From positions 1-35,221 of the forward strand of contig JAUQOZ010000390.1 of assembly GCA_030550625.1 (NCBI GenBank): 35,221 bases of DNA. Reading direction: 5' to 3'. Positions 1 through 8,418 of this stretch are shown one piece after another. The notes beneath the pieces are model-generated. The model searched no databases. It worked only from the letters and a program-made list of their open reading frames with translations, and was not told the origin of the DNA. The stretch is from Chloroflexota bacterium (GTDB taxonomy: Bacteria > Chloroflexota > Chloroflexia > Chloroflexales > Chloroflexaceae). Every line of letters begins with the position of its first letter. Positions within the stretch are counted from its first letter, which is position 1. The translations under genes were made by a program, and so were the position numbers.

Positions 1-76
1 GACGACGGGCCATTTGTTGCGGAGCGCGCCACGCGGGCCGTCCTCCGTGTCAACCGCGGTGCGATTGACGATGGGG

Positions 77-105
77 AGTATAGCAACTCTTGCCCGATTT
101 GTCAA
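77..105 (-). promoter_or_regulatory. Sigma-70-type promoter reading out of the left edge
   Basis: On the minus strand TTGACA (100-105) and TATACT (77-82) are separated by exactly 17 bases. Transcription would start near position 70 and run off the window. A GGAGG (42-46) followed 9 bases later by GTG (30-32), or an ATG at 11-13, could begin the divergent gene, but too little is visible to name it. Confidence 0.6.
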
Positions 106-224
106 GCGGTTCAAGCTGCCGGAGATGCGTAGCGCTTTTTTGCCTTTCTAGTCAACTAAAACGCTTTTGTTTCGCTCGCGTTTCGGTTCAGTACGATCAC
201 GTAATGTCGATAAGATCTCGCAGA

Positions 225-253
225 TACACCCTCTTTACGGCTCGTGCTATAAT
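225..253 (+). promoter_or_regulatory. Extended -10 promoter for accD-accA
   Basis: TGCTATAAT (245-253) is a perfect -10 hexamer with the TGn extension. The -35 region 17 bases upstream (about 225-230, tacacc) is poor, as is usual for extended -10 promoters. The start codon of accD lies about 75 bases downstream. The same nonamer occurs upstream of ftsK. Confidence 0.55.
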
Positions 254-329
254 ACATGGCAATGACGCCACTGTGAATAAAATCACCAGCAAACGCGCGC
301 ATGTGCGCCAAGTGAAAGCGTAGGGAACA

Positions 330-1250
330 GTGAAAGAGTTCTTCCGCCTCAGCCGAAAAGGGTTTACCGGGCCCGATGATCAGGATAATGCCCAAATCCC
401 GGACGATCTGTGGGTGAAGTGCAGCGAATGTCGCGAGCTGATTTACAAGAAACAGCTCAACGACAATCTCAAAGTCTGCCCGAAGTGCGGTCATCACATG
501 CGCCTTAGCGCCCACGAGTGGCTCGGTTTGCTCGATGTCGGATCGTTCCGCGAGATGGATGCCAACCTGTTGCCGACTGACCCGCTTGGTTTTGTCGCTG
601 CTGATGAAAGCTATGCCGCTAAATTGGCCAAGGCTCAGCAACGTACCGGTATGGCTGATGCCGTGATTTCTGGTGTCGGCGCAATCAGCGGTATGAAACT
701 GTGTGTCGCCGTAGGTGATTTCTCGTTTATGGGAGCGTCAATGGGCAGCGTCTACGGCGAGAAGATGGCCCGCGCCGCCGAGCGCGCCGCTGAGCTGGGG
801 GTGCCGTTGTTGACAATTAATACGTCAGGCGGCGCGCGCCAGCAAGAGGGTGTGATCGGCTTGATGCAGATGGCCAAGGTTACGATGGCGCTGACCCGCT
901 TGGCGGCTGCCGGCCAACCCCATATCGCCCTGTTGGTTGACCCATGCTACGGTGGTGTGACCGCCTCTTACCCATCGGTGGCCGATGTGATTATCGCCGA
1001 ACCGGGTGCTAATATCGGTTTTGCCGGCAAACGCCTGATCGAGCAGATTATGCGCCAGAAGTTGCCTGCTGGTTTCCAGACGGCTGAGTTTATGCTCGAA
1101 CACGGGATGATCGATATGGTGGTGCCGCGCAGTGAGATGCGCGATATGCTGGCGCGCCTGCTCAAGCTCTACCAGCAGCGACCGGCTCCGGCAGCCAGAA
1201 CCGATCAGCTCGCGGCGCGCCGCGCTACTCTCCCGCAGCCGATTATGTAA
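330..1250 (+). CDS. accD: Acetyl-CoA carboxylase carboxyltransferase subunit beta
   Basis: This is the beta half of the carboxyltransferase that moves the carboxyl group from carboxybiotin to acetyl-CoA to make malonyl-CoA for fatty acid synthesis; it acts in the cytoplasm as an alpha2beta2 complex. The N-terminus carries the bacterial four-cysteine zinc ribbon (C31-x2-C34 and C50-x2-C53), followed by the crotonase-fold carboxyltransferase domain with the NTSGGARQQEG and GKRLIEQ stretches. The length of 306 residues is normal. The start is GTG, with AGGGA three bases upstream, and it matches the family N-terminus. accA follows after 18 bases, so the two subunits are probably co-transcribed. 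In autotrophic Chloroflexota malonyl-CoA also feeds the 3-hydroxypropionate cycle; that is family knowledge, not shown here. Confidence 0.97.
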   Translation: MKEFFRLSRKGFTGPDDQDNAQIPDDLWVKCSECRELIYKKQLNDNLKVCPKCGHHMRLSAHEWLGLLDVGSFREMDANLLPTDPLGFVAADESYAAKLAKAQQRTGMADAVISGVGAISGMKLCVAVGDFSFMGASMGSVYGEKMARAAERAAELGVPLLTINTSGGARQQEGVIGLMQMAKVTMALTRLAAAGQPHIALLVDPCYGGVTASYPSVADVIIAEPGANIGFAGKRLIEQIMRQKLPAGFQTAEFMLEHGMIDMVVPRSEMRDMLARLLKLYQQRPAPAARTDQLAARRATLPQPIM

Positions 1251-1268
1251 GATCACGCGAGGCACGGT

Positions 1269-2117
1269 ATGGAAGAAACTCCTCCCCAACAAACGATGAC
1301 TCCGTGGGATCGCGTGCAGTTGGCGCGCCATCCGCAGCGTCCGCATACCCTCGACTATATCGCCGCTCTCTGCGAGGATTTTGTCGAGTTGCACGGCGAT
1401 CGACGGTTTGGTGATGATCCGGCGATGGTCGGCGGGATGGCGACGTTTGCCGGCCAGACGGTGATGGTGATCGGCCACCAGAAGGGTAACGATACCCGCG
1501 AGAATATGCGGCGCAATTTCGGTATGCCTCACCCGGAAGGCTATCGCAAAGCGCAGCGCTTGATGCGCCACGCTGAGAAGTTTGGGTTGCCGGTGATTTG
1601 CTTTGTGGATACCCCCGCCGCTGATCCGACCAAGAGTTCGGAAGAGCGCGGCCAAGCGAATGCGATTGCCGAAAGCATTATGCTGATGACAACGTTGCGT
1701 GTGCCGAGCGTTGCCGTTGTTATCGGCGAGGGCGGCAGCGGCGGCGCGTTGGCTATCAGTGTCGCCGATCGCATTCTGATGCAAGAGAATTCGATCTATT
1801 CCGTTGCACCGCCCGAAGCAGCCGCTTCCATCCTTTGGCGCGATGCCGCTAAGGCGCCTGAGGCTGCCAAGGCCCTGAAGCTGACTGCCGCCGATCTCTT
1901 CGAGTTGCGCATTATCGATGAGGTGATCCCGGAACCTCCCGGCGGCGCTCATACTGATCGTCTTGCCGCGATTACTGCGGTCGGCGAACGGCTCCGCTTC
2001 CATCTGGCCGATTTGCAGCAGCGTGATCTCGATACGCTGCTGCGTGAACGGTACCAAAAGTATCGCTCAATGGGCCAGTATCAAGAGCAGCAGATGGATT
2101 TCTTCGCCCGCCGGTAA
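1269..2117 (+). CDS. accA: Acetyl-CoA carboxylase carboxyltransferase subunit alpha
   Basis: This is the alpha subunit partner of the preceding accD. It shows the expected order of family motifs: RHPQRPHTLDYI near the N-terminus, the FVELHGDRRFGDD segment, GMPHPEGYRKAQRLM, then CFVDTPAADP and the oxyanion-hole region GEGGSGGALAI, ending with the PPEAAASILWRD block. The length of 282 residues is somewhat short of the E. coli protein (about 319), mainly at the N-terminus. The ATG is preceded by CGAGGCACGGT, a moderate ribosome binding site. A GC-rich hairpin follows the stop. The biotin carboxylase and carrier genes (accC, accB) are not in this window. Confidence 0.96.
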   Translation: MEETPPQQTMTPWDRVQLARHPQRPHTLDYIAALCEDFVELHGDRRFGDDPAMVGGMATFAGQTVMVIGHQKGNDTRENMRRNFGMPHPEGYRKAQRLMRHAEKFGLPVICFVDTPAADPTKSSEERGQANAIAESIMLMTTLRVPSVAVVIGEGGSGGALAISVADRILMQENSIYSVAPPEAAASILWRDAAKAPEAAKALKLTAADLFELRIIDEVIPEPPGGAHTDRLAAITAVGERLRFHLADLQQRDLDTLLRERYQKYRSMGQYQEQQMDFFARR

Positions 2118-2146
2118 TGCGATGTGATAGATGAGATGATTTTAGA

Positions 2147-2167
2147 ACGGGCGGGTTTGCCGCCCGT
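2147..2167 (+). terminator. Hairpin after accA, probable terminator
   Basis: ACGGGCGG - GTTTG - CCGCCCGT is a perfect 8-bp stem with a 5-base loop, 30 bases after the accA stop. The trailing sequence is only weakly T-rich, so termination may be incomplete. Confidence 0.55.
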
Positions 2168-2316
2168 CCGTTCGGTGTTTATCGGCTCTCTCGCCATCGC
2201 ACACATGAACAATGTTTTTAGTACTATATACCTATGCTGCGCATAATGACATTTTATTCATCAGATGATAAAGTAGCCAAGGGTGACGCCGTAACTACAT
2301 AAGAAGAGGCGCATCA

Positions 2317-3558
2317 ATGGCTCATACACGACGGCTTGTCCTGATTGCTCTCATTCTGCTGAGCGCCGTTGCTTCCCTGCCTGCTCCCGCCTTGTCACAG
2401 GCATGCCCGCCTAATCGCTCGCATCTTGTTCCCCGCTTTGGGGGACGTTGGTTTCTCGTTGGGGCAAACGTGCCATGGCTCAACGGCGGCTATGGGGCTG
2501 ATTTCGCCACGGTAGAGGAATGGAATCAACACACCTACGACCCTAACGCCACCCGAGCGATGTTGCGCGCCTTGCGCCAACAGGGCGCCAATACGGTGCG
2601 TTGGTGGCTGTTTGCCGATGGGCGGGGCGCACCTGAGTTTAACGCCAACAGCGGCGGCGCCGTCACCGGTCTCGATGCCAATTTTCTGCCGAGCCTTGCC
2701 AACGCCATTCAGATCGCAGCCGAAGAGGATATGTACCTCGTCTTTAACCTCTGGAGCTTCGATATGCTGATGGCGGACTCGACCGTGTCTGGGCGAGGCG
2801 AGCATGCTGGCGGGCATCGCGATCTGATTGTTGAGAGCGCCAAACGCTCGTCGTTTATCAATAACGCACTCTTGCCGATGCTGCACTACCCGGTGGGCGC
2901 TAGCGGCTATACCATTGGCACCCATCCTCACGTATTGGCATGGGATATCTTCAACGAGCCGGAATTTGGCATTAACGAGCCACCGCATTTTGCTCCAGCG
3001 AGCGATATTTCCCAACCAGTGACGCTGGCCCAAATGCAACGGTTTATCGCCGAGATTTCTGGCGCCATCCACCGCAATTCCAATCAGTTGACCACCGTCG
3101 GCAGCGCGTCAATGAAATGGAACAGCACCGGCGCCCTCGGCGCTGCCGGTAATTTCTGGAGTGACGCTGCGCTGACAGCTTACGATCCACAGGGTTATCT
3201 CGATTTCTACCAGATCCATTACTATGGCTGGATGAACGGCGATGAACGCTATTGGAGCTATTCGCCGTTATTTATCGACTGGTATGAAGGCCAATTCGAT
3301 AAACCGGTGGTGGTCGGCGAGGCGCCAGCCAACGCAGGCGGTACGAACCGTACCCCAACCCAATTGCTGGCCGGGTTGCGCGCCAATTGTTACGCTGGTG
3401 CGTGGGTATGGCCCTATTTCAATATCAACGATAATACCGGCCAATGGTCAGATGCCGCCGCCGCCGTCAAAGCCTTGACCGATGCGGCTCCAGCCGAGGT
3501 GCGGATTGTCAAAACAGCGCTCTCGCCGCGCGTCTACATTCCATTGGCATTGCGCTGA
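2317..3558 (+). CDS. Secreted clan GH-A (GH5-like) glycoside hydrolase
   Basis: This is probably an extracellular beta-glycan hydrolase of the GH5 type or a close clan GH-A relative. Residues 1-28 form a signal peptide ending PALSQA. The body is a TIM barrel with NTVRWWLF (strand 2 region), the acid/base glutamate in WDIFNEPE (E214), FYQIHYYGW (H301-Y302) and the nucleophile glutamate in VVVGEAPA (E335). Both catalytic acids are present, so it should be active; the substrate (mannan, glucan or other) cannot be read from sequence. The protein ends exactly with VYIPLALR, a short motif resembling one near the start of the mature next protein. AGAAGAGG lies 7 bases before the ATG. It stands alone between accA and another secreted gene. 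Confidence 0.85.
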   Translation: MAHTRRLVLIALILLSAVASLPAPALSQACPPNRSHLVPRFGGRWFLVGANVPWLNGGYGADFATVEEWNQHTYDPNATRAMLRALRQQGANTVRWWLFADGRGAPEFNANSGGAVTGLDANFLPSLANAIQIAAEEDMYLVFNLWSFDMLMADSTVSGRGEHAGGHRDLIVESAKRSSFINNALLPMLHYPVGASGYTIGTHPHVLAWDIFNEPEFGINEPPHFAPASDISQPVTLAQMQRFIAEISGAIHRNSNQLTTVGSASMKWNSTGALGAAGNFWSDAALTAYDPQGYLDFYQIHYYGWMNGDERYWSYSPLFIDWYEGQFDKPVVVGEAPANAGGTNRTPTQLLAGLRANCYAGAWVWPYFNINDNTGQWSDAAAAVKALTDAAPAEVRIVKTALSPRVYIPLALR

Positions 3559-3732
3559 GGGGGCAATCAATCTTGTGTATGTGAACCGGCCAATCAATCC
3601 TCTGTTCGTTTGGATGATGTTCGGTTCGAGCCGTTACTTATGGCGATGAACAGCGACGTTTCTTATGGGAGCGATCTGGCGTTGCCGTTTACCCTCCCCC
3701 TCTGGCACGCGATCGCTCCCCAAGCGGCAATG

Positions 3733-3769
3733 ACGCCCTCAGATCCGGGATCATCCGGTCTGAGGGCGT
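3733..3769 (+). repeat. Inverted repeat just upstream of the 3791 gene
   Basis: ACGCCCTCAGA(T)CCGG and CCGGTCTGAGGGCGT face each other around a 6-base loop, giving a 15-bp stem with one bulged base. There is no T-run. It sits about 175 bases after the glycoside hydrolase and 12 bases before the GGAGG of the next gene. It could be a terminator of the first gene, or a leader structure or operator of the second. Confidence 0.6.
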
Positions 3770-3790
3770 TGTGGCATCACGGAGGTTTGC

Positions 3791-5008
3791 ATGCAGCGAC
3801 GACTATGGCTGCTCACCGCTAGTCTGATGGGCTTCAGCGCTTTGCTCTGGGTGATGTGGCAGCCATCGCCCGCCGTTGTAGCTAATGGCGGCAATCGCCA
3901 ATTTATTCCATTGATCGTCAAACCGTCTATCTTCACCGAAACCTTCACCGGCGAACCATCGCGGCCACAAAGCTGGAATCCGGCCAACTGGGATGTCACG
4001 ATCCATTCGCGTGATGTCAATACATGGTATCAGCTTGAACCAATGGCGGCTGAGCATGGCGTGGATTGCGCGCCGGCGCCGGCGACGCACACTATTAGCG
4101 CGTATGAGGATGCAGTCTATCTTTGCCGGAATCATGTGATGACGGCGATCAAGGCCAGCGGCTACGGGATGGTCTATCTCACGCCGAATCATTTGGTTGA
4201 TTTTAGCGGCGGGACTGCTACGATCCGTTTTGATGTCTCAACCCTGCGCACGAGTTTGCGCGATTGGATTGATATTTGGATCAGCCCCTACAATGATCAT
4301 CTCCAACTTCCGCTTGATATGGATGTTGATTTAAGCGGGCCGCCGCGCAATGCAGTGCAAGTGCGCATGGATCTGAGCGGTAATTACTTTGATGTGGTGA
4401 TCTATCGGAATTTCCAGCCTACCGTTATTGATGGCGCGCCGATCCCGTATGAGCGCTTCCTCGATCCGAGCCCAACGCGCCGCGACACGTTTGAATTGCA
4501 GATCTCGCGTACCAGCGTGAAGTTTGGCATGCCGGCGTACAATTTTTATTGGGTTGATACACGCATTGCCGATCTTGGCTGGAGCCAAGGCGTGGTACAG
4601 TTTGGCCATCACTCGTACAATCCGCTGAAAGACTGCGCAACGTGCCGGCCGGGTACGTGGCACTGGGATAACGTGACGATAAGCCCGTCACAACCGTTTA
4701 CGATGATTGCCGCCAATCGCCGGTTTGTCGATCGAGCTAACCCAACGGTCACACTAACAGCGCCGGCGCCAGCGAATGCCCGGCTGCGTTTTGCTGGCAT
4801 TGGCCCCAATCTACAGGTTCGGTTTGATGGCGGCGCTTGGCAAGCAGCGCAGGTGCAGGCGCATAATACGCGCTATTTCAAAGATGAACATTTTCGCAGC
4901 TTCTGGATGCCGATCCCAGCCGGTGTGACCCAAATCGAGTTCCGCGGCGATCGCTGGTGGGGTGGTGATTGGCACGCCCGTGACATTAGTGTTTGGGCTT
5001 TACCCTGA
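3791..5008 (+). CDS. Secreted beta-sandwich protein, function unknown
   Basis: I do not recognise a specific family. A signal peptide or N-terminal anchor occupies residues 1-32 (basic MQRR, then a hydrophobic run). Just after it comes QFIPLIVK, similar to the C-terminal motif of the preceding enzyme. The rest is rich in alternating hydrophobic and aromatic residues (ATIRFDVS, DWIDIWISPY, GTWHWDNVTIS), typical of concanavalin/LamG-like jelly-roll domains that bind or cleave polysaccharide. A second small beta domain (about residues 305-405) resembles a carbohydrate-binding or Ig-like module. No catalytic motif is obvious. GGAGG lies 5 bases before the ATG. The 3' end overlaps the convergent glycosyltransferase gene by 9 bases. 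Confidence 0.75.
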   Translation: MQRRLWLLTASLMGFSALLWVMWQPSPAVVANGGNRQFIPLIVKPSIFTETFTGEPSRPQSWNPANWDVTIHSRDVNTWYQLEPMAAEHGVDCAPAPATHTISAYEDAVYLCRNHVMTAIKASGYGMVYLTPNHLVDFSGGTATIRFDVSTLRTSLRDWIDIWISPYNDHLQLPLDMDVDLSGPPRNAVQVRMDLSGNYFDVVIYRNFQPTVIDGAPIPYERFLDPSPTRRDTFELQISRTSVKFGMPAYNFYWVDTRIADLGWSQGVVQFGHHSYNPLKDCATCRPGTWHWDNVTISPSQPFTMIAANRRFVDRANPTVTLTAPAPANARLRFAGIGPNLQVRFDGGAWQAAQVQAHNTRYFKDEHFRSFWMPIPAGVTQIEFRGDRWWGGDWHARDISVWALP

Positions 5009-6115
5009 TGATGGCTCGCGGGTCGCCTGCACTTGGCATCGTTGCCCATCGCAAGCCGCTTGAGCCACTAGTTCTGCGATTTGGGTTGCGTTGTGGATCG
5101 CATCAAAATGCTGTTCGGCGTGACGCCGGGCGGCTTGCGCCATCCGCGCTCGTGTCTCAGGCTGCTCGATCAGGAGTTGCAAACGAGCAGCAAGGGCTGC
5201 TGGATCGCTTGGCGGTACCAGAAACCCATTGCTGCCATCTTGTACAATATCAGGCAGTCCGCCGACTGGCGTTGCAATGACAGGCACGCCGCACGCAATC
5301 GCTTCCACCGTCGCGATGCCAAACGCTTCCGCTTGGGTCGGGAAGACAAAGACATCGGCTTGTTGATAGAGTTCGATTAACTGGGGTGCATTTGGCGTCA
5401 GATTGCGGTAGACGTACATCCCGTCCGCCGGCTCGATGACGCTCCGGGTCACGATATGCGCTTCAACCGGGGTCTTGATCCGGCGCAACGCGGCCAACAG
5501 GGTTGGCCCGCCTTTCCGATCAAAATCGCCGCCGACAAACAAGACGCGGAATGGCCCCGGCGTCCGTGCCGTTCGTGGTTGCCAGCGGGTAAGATCAATG
5601 CCGGGAGGAATGACACGCACCCGCTCAGGCTGCACGCCATACTCGCGCACCAACGACTCGCTCGCCCACCGCGACCATGGCAACACCCACGCGGCCCGTT
5701 GAAACAGGCGAGCATTGAGCCAGTGCTTCCAGACAGCTATCGGACTAGATCGATCGGCGCGATGGTTGTACAACTCCGCCATCGCGTCATATTGGCGCGG
5801 CGTAATGTCGGTAGCAACGAGATATGGCCGGCGATAGACCAAACCGCCGGCCAGTGCTGCCGGGACTTGGGTATTAAACAGCGCCACGTCATACTCAGTT
5901 GCGCGCAACGCTCGCCGCGCCTGCTGCCGGCCTCGCCATGCGCCGCGCACACCGGCCGGCAACGGCAGGCGCTCAATCCAACCATTGGCGTCATAATAGG
6001 TGATGCCAATCCATTGCGCCGCAATCTGTGATTGATGAGCAAAGCCGAATCGTAGATTCTCGGCGTAGGTGCGATGGCCAAGATGTTGCTCAAGCACAAA
6101 GAGCGCTCGTATCAT
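5000..6115 (-). CDS. Glycosyltransferase family 4 (GT-B fold)
   Basis: This is a retaining glycosyltransferase that would add a sugar from a nucleotide donor to a growing glycan on the cytoplasmic membrane face. The C-terminal half has the family hallmarks: VIPPGIDLTRW, FVGGDFDRKGG, and the E-x7-E donor-binding motif EAFGIATVE (E263, E271) followed by CGVPVIATPVGGLPDIV. The N-terminal Rossmann-like domain is more divergent, as expected for acceptor recognition. The length of 371 residues is typical. It is the last gene of the 12-gene polysaccharide cluster, 36 bases after the acyltransferase gene, and its stop overlaps the stop of the convergent secreted-protein gene. The ribosome binding site is weak (AAGCGGGG). 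Confidence 0.92.
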   Translation of the reverse strand: MIRALFVLEQHLGHRTYAENLRFGFAHQSQIAAQWIGITYYDANGWIERLPLPAGVRGAWRGRQQARRALRATEYDVALFNTQVPAALAGGLVYRRPYLVATDITPRQYDAMAELYNHRADRSSPIAVWKHWLNARLFQRAAWVLPWSRWASESLVREYGVQPERVRVIPPGIDLTRWQPRTARTPGPFRVLFVGGDFDRKGGPTLLAALRRIKTPVEAHIVTRSVIEPADGMYVYRNLTPNAPQLIELYQQADVFVFPTQAEAFGIATVEAIACGVPVIATPVGGLPDIVQDGSNGFLVPPSDPAALAARLQLLIEQPETRARMAQAARRHAEQHFDAIHNATQIAELVAQAACDGQRCQVQATREPSSG

Positions 6116-6151
6116 CCCCGCTTGTGCTTTCTAGGAACTGGCGAACATACG

Positions 6152-6706
6152 CTATGCGCTCACCTGTTCCGGCTCTGCCGGAATACCATCGATCTTCACG
6201 ACACGCGCCGGTATCCCAACTACCGTCGCGCCTGCCGGCACATCACGAGTCACGACAGCATTGGCGCCAATGCGAGCACGATCGCCAATCGTAATCCCGC
6301 CTAAGACTCGCGCTCCGGCGCCGATAAACACATCGTCGCCGATCGCGGGAAACTCCCACTCGTTGCGCATCCCAATCGTGACCGCAGCGACAATCGTGCA
6401 ATTGCGGCCAATCCGCTGCGGGGCAACGACCGTGCCGATAGGATGGGCAATGTACAGGCCGCCGCCGATGTCAGCGCCAACCACAATTTCGAGGCCATAG
6501 CGCCGGTATAACCTTCGCTGCACATAACCGGGCAGAAAGGGGATGCCGCGTTGCTTGCACCATGATCCGAACCGGAACCAGAGCATAGCGCGGAGGGGGA
6601 GATGGCGAAAGAGGAGCGCCAATAGTTGCCGCCAACTCAACGGCGCGGTGCTGATTTGTCCCGGTACTACCCAGCGCCGGGCGTCTTGCAGAAAGAGTTC
6701 CCACAT
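6152..6706 (-). CDS. Serine acetyltransferase-like LbH acyltransferase
   Basis: This is a hexapeptide-repeat (left-handed beta-helix) acyltransferase of the CysE/serine acetyltransferase type. Residues from about 75 onward carry the repeats, including IAHPIGTVVAPQRIG with a likely catalytic histidine, and it ends with VVGIPARVVKID, the usual family tail. Inside an exopolysaccharide cluster it more likely O- or N-acetylates a sugar than makes O-acetylserine; that is inference. The chosen ATG at 6704-6706 (MWELFLQD) has AGGGGG six bases upstream and matches common family starts. The ORF-track ATG at 6719-6721 forms an ATGA overlap with the upstream stop and is an alternative, adding five residues. 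Confidence 0.88.
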   Translation of the reverse strand: MWELFLQDARRWVVPGQISTAPLSWRQLLALLFRHLPLRAMLWFRFGSWCKQRGIPFLPGYVQRRLYRRYGLEIVVGADIGGGLYIAHPIGTVVAPQRIGRNCTIVAAVTIGMRNEWEFPAIGDDVFIGAGARVLGGITIGDRARIGANAVVTRDVPAGATVVGIPARVVKIDGIPAEPEQVSA

Positions 6707-6717
6707 ACGCTGCCCCC

Positions 6718-7719
6718 TCATGCCTGCGCGGCGGTAATGGTCGTTCCCGGAGCGAAAAAGCGATCGCGCCCGCCTAATTCATCGGCGACACCCTGATAGT
6801 AGCGGAGATTGAAGATCGCGCTATAGATGGGCCGGCTGCCCCGCTCGCCCAGCACCCGATGCGCGAGTAATGCGAGTTGAGGCATAACCGCTAATGCTGC
6901 CGCGCTAGCCCGTGGCCGGTCGAGCAGTGCCCATACCAACCAGCGGGTCAACCGGTTGCGTTGGCCGAATTCACGCCGGACAAACTCAAGTAGATTAACT
7001 TGCTGTTCGCGCCCAAAAATAATATCGTTACGCCCGTATGTATACGGCGTTGCCAGCCACGACGCGAAGCTGCGTTCGGCGTAGTGATACCCAGCAGCCT
7101 GCGGCGCAAAGACGAACTCGACCCCTAGTTTATTGAGGCGATAGGCTAATTCGATGTCCTCGGCCCGGCGGAAGCGCTCGTCAAATCCACCCGCAGCGAT
7201 CACAAGCTGGCGGGCCAATGAGGTGTTGCCGGTGTAGAACTGGCGCGCCGTCGCTGGCCAAACCCCGTTGGTCATGGCCCGATACTGCTTTTCGAGCATT
7301 GCTTGTTCCCATGCCACCCATGGCGACAAGCGGGCATCGGGAGGGGTAAGCATCGTACCGAGCACGACCCGGTTGGCTCGTTCCTCGTGTAGCCGTAGAT
7401 GTTCGGCAATCAGATTGGGAGCCGGCACAACATCATCGTCGAGAAAGAGCACCAGTGCGCCCCGTGCTGCCGCCACTCCCCGATTGCGCGCCGCTGCCGG
7501 CCCTGCGTTTTCCTGTTGGATGAAGTGCAGGCGGAACGGCATTTGCACCTGCCGGCAATAGTCTGCCGTACCGTCAGTGGAACCATCAGAGACAATCACA
7601 ACCTCGAACCGATCAGGCGAGTATGTCTGCGCAGCTAGTGCCGCCAGCACCCGTTGCAGGCGCGCTAACCGGTTGTAGGTCGGTGTCACGACGCTGATTG
7701 TTACCGCTTGCTCGTTCAT
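6718..7719 (-). CDS. Glycosyltransferase family 2
   Basis: This is an inverting GT-A glycosyltransferase. The N-terminus shows the classic order: ISVVTPTYNR, the nucleotide-binding VSDGSTDGT, and the metal-binding LDDDVV, preceded by GPAAARNRGVAAARG. Around residue 165 FYTGNTSLAR and GGFDERFRRAEDIELAYRL give the typical acceptor-side 'ED' motif. The C-terminal part is helical and may lie on the membrane. Donor and acceptor cannot be predicted. It begins 4 bases after the stop of the upstream acyltransferase gene and its stop (TGA) overlaps the alternative start of the next gene, so translation is probably coupled. Confidence 0.93.
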   Translation of the reverse strand: MNEQAVTISVVTPTYNRLARLQRVLAALAAQTYSPDRFEVVIVSDGSTDGTADYCRQVQMPFRLHFIQQENAGPAAARNRGVAAARGALVLFLDDDVVPAPNLIAEHLRLHEERANRVVLGTMLTPPDARLSPWVAWEQAMLEKQYRAMTNGVWPATARQFYTGNTSLARQLVIAAGGFDERFRRAEDIELAYRLNKLGVEFVFAPQAAGYHYAERSFASWLATPYTYGRNDIIFGREQQVNLLEFVRREFGQRNRLTRWLVWALLDRPRASAAALAVMPQLALLAHRVLGERGSRPIYSAIFNLRYYQGVADELGGRDRFFAPGTTITAAQA

Positions 7720-7723
7720 ACGC

Positions 7724-8266
7724 TCATAACTGCCGGATCACGCGCGCCGGCACACCGGCAGCGAGCGATCGCGGCGGAATACTCTTTGTTACTACACTCC
7801 CGGCGCCGATCACACTCCCGGCGCCGATCGTTACTCCGCTTAAGACAGTTACTCTCCCGCCCAACCATACATTCTCTTCCAACACAATCGGCGCTGAAGG
7901 AGGCCGCTCTTGCCGCCGTTCCGGTTCGAGCCGGTGAAAGTCGTTGTCCATGATCATGGCATACGTGCCGATGTTACACCTTGGCCCGATCCGCACTAGT
8001 TCGGTAGCGGCAATCGAACAACCGTAATTGATGAACGTTCCGTCACCAATTTCAAGCCGCGCTCCATGCGCTACGGCTAATTCCAATGGTACCACCGTCG
8101 AAACCAAGCGCGCACGTTCCCCGATCACCAACCGGCCATAATTGCTAACGACCGGATGACCCCACAACCGCACTCGCGGCCCTAGTTCGGCGCTGCGTAG
8201 ATACCAGCGCGCTCGCAGCACAGCCAGAATGTCACTGATGATGTCGGCTAACGGGCGTGATGGCAT
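7724..8266 (-). CDS. LbH acyltransferase, sugar O-acetyltransferase-like
   Basis: This is a left-handed beta-helix transferase related to the maltose/galactoside O-acetyltransferase and WbbJ groups. Repeats run through FINYGCSIAATELVRIG, then MIMDNDFH with the probable catalytic histidine, and VWLGGRVTVLSGVTIG, ending GVPARVIRQL. It likely acetylates a sugar of the cluster's glycan, possibly an amino group made by the DegT aminotransferases; that is inference. The ATG at 8264-8266 has AGAGGGA nine bases upstream. The longer ORF (from 8338) adds 24 residues that do not look like the family; an intermediate ATG at 8290 is also possible. Two perfect 18-base tandem units encode adjacent hexapeptides. 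Confidence 0.87.
   Translation of the reverse strand: MPSRPLADIISDILAVLRARWYLRSAELGPRVRLWGHPVVSNYGRLVIGERARLVSTVVPLELAVAHGARLEIGDGTFINYGCSIAATELVRIGPRCNIGTYAMIMDNDFHRLEPERRQERPPSAPIVLEENVWLGGRVTVLSGVTIGAGSVIGAGSVVTKSIPPRSLAAGVPARVIRQL
7794..7829 (-). repeat. 2 x 18-bp perfect tandem repeat within LbH gene
   Basis: acactcccggcgccgatc occurs twice without a mismatch. It encodes the repeated hexapeptide IGAGSV of the beta-helix, so it is a coding repeat and not a separate element. Confidence 0.8.
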
Positions 8267-8418
8267 GGTCTCGATTCCCTCTGCGCTCATCATCACCTTA
8301 TCGAATTGAGATGAACAGCCGCTAAATAAACTTATCATCTGCGTTAACAGTTTCGTCGCTCGTTTCCAAGCAAATGTTTATCCTCGCTGTGTACGTGCCA
8401 CGATGAGATCATCATCTT

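Noticed and set aside
1-132. Open plus-strand frame from the left edge ending in TAG at 130-132, possible 3' end of a gene
   Set aside because: A well-formed minus-strand promoter (TTGACA-N17-TATACT at 77-105) lies inside it, and 44 codons without a recognisable family are too little evidence.
825-2057. 410-codon minus-strand ORF
   Set aside because: It runs antisense across both accD and accA, which are certain genes.
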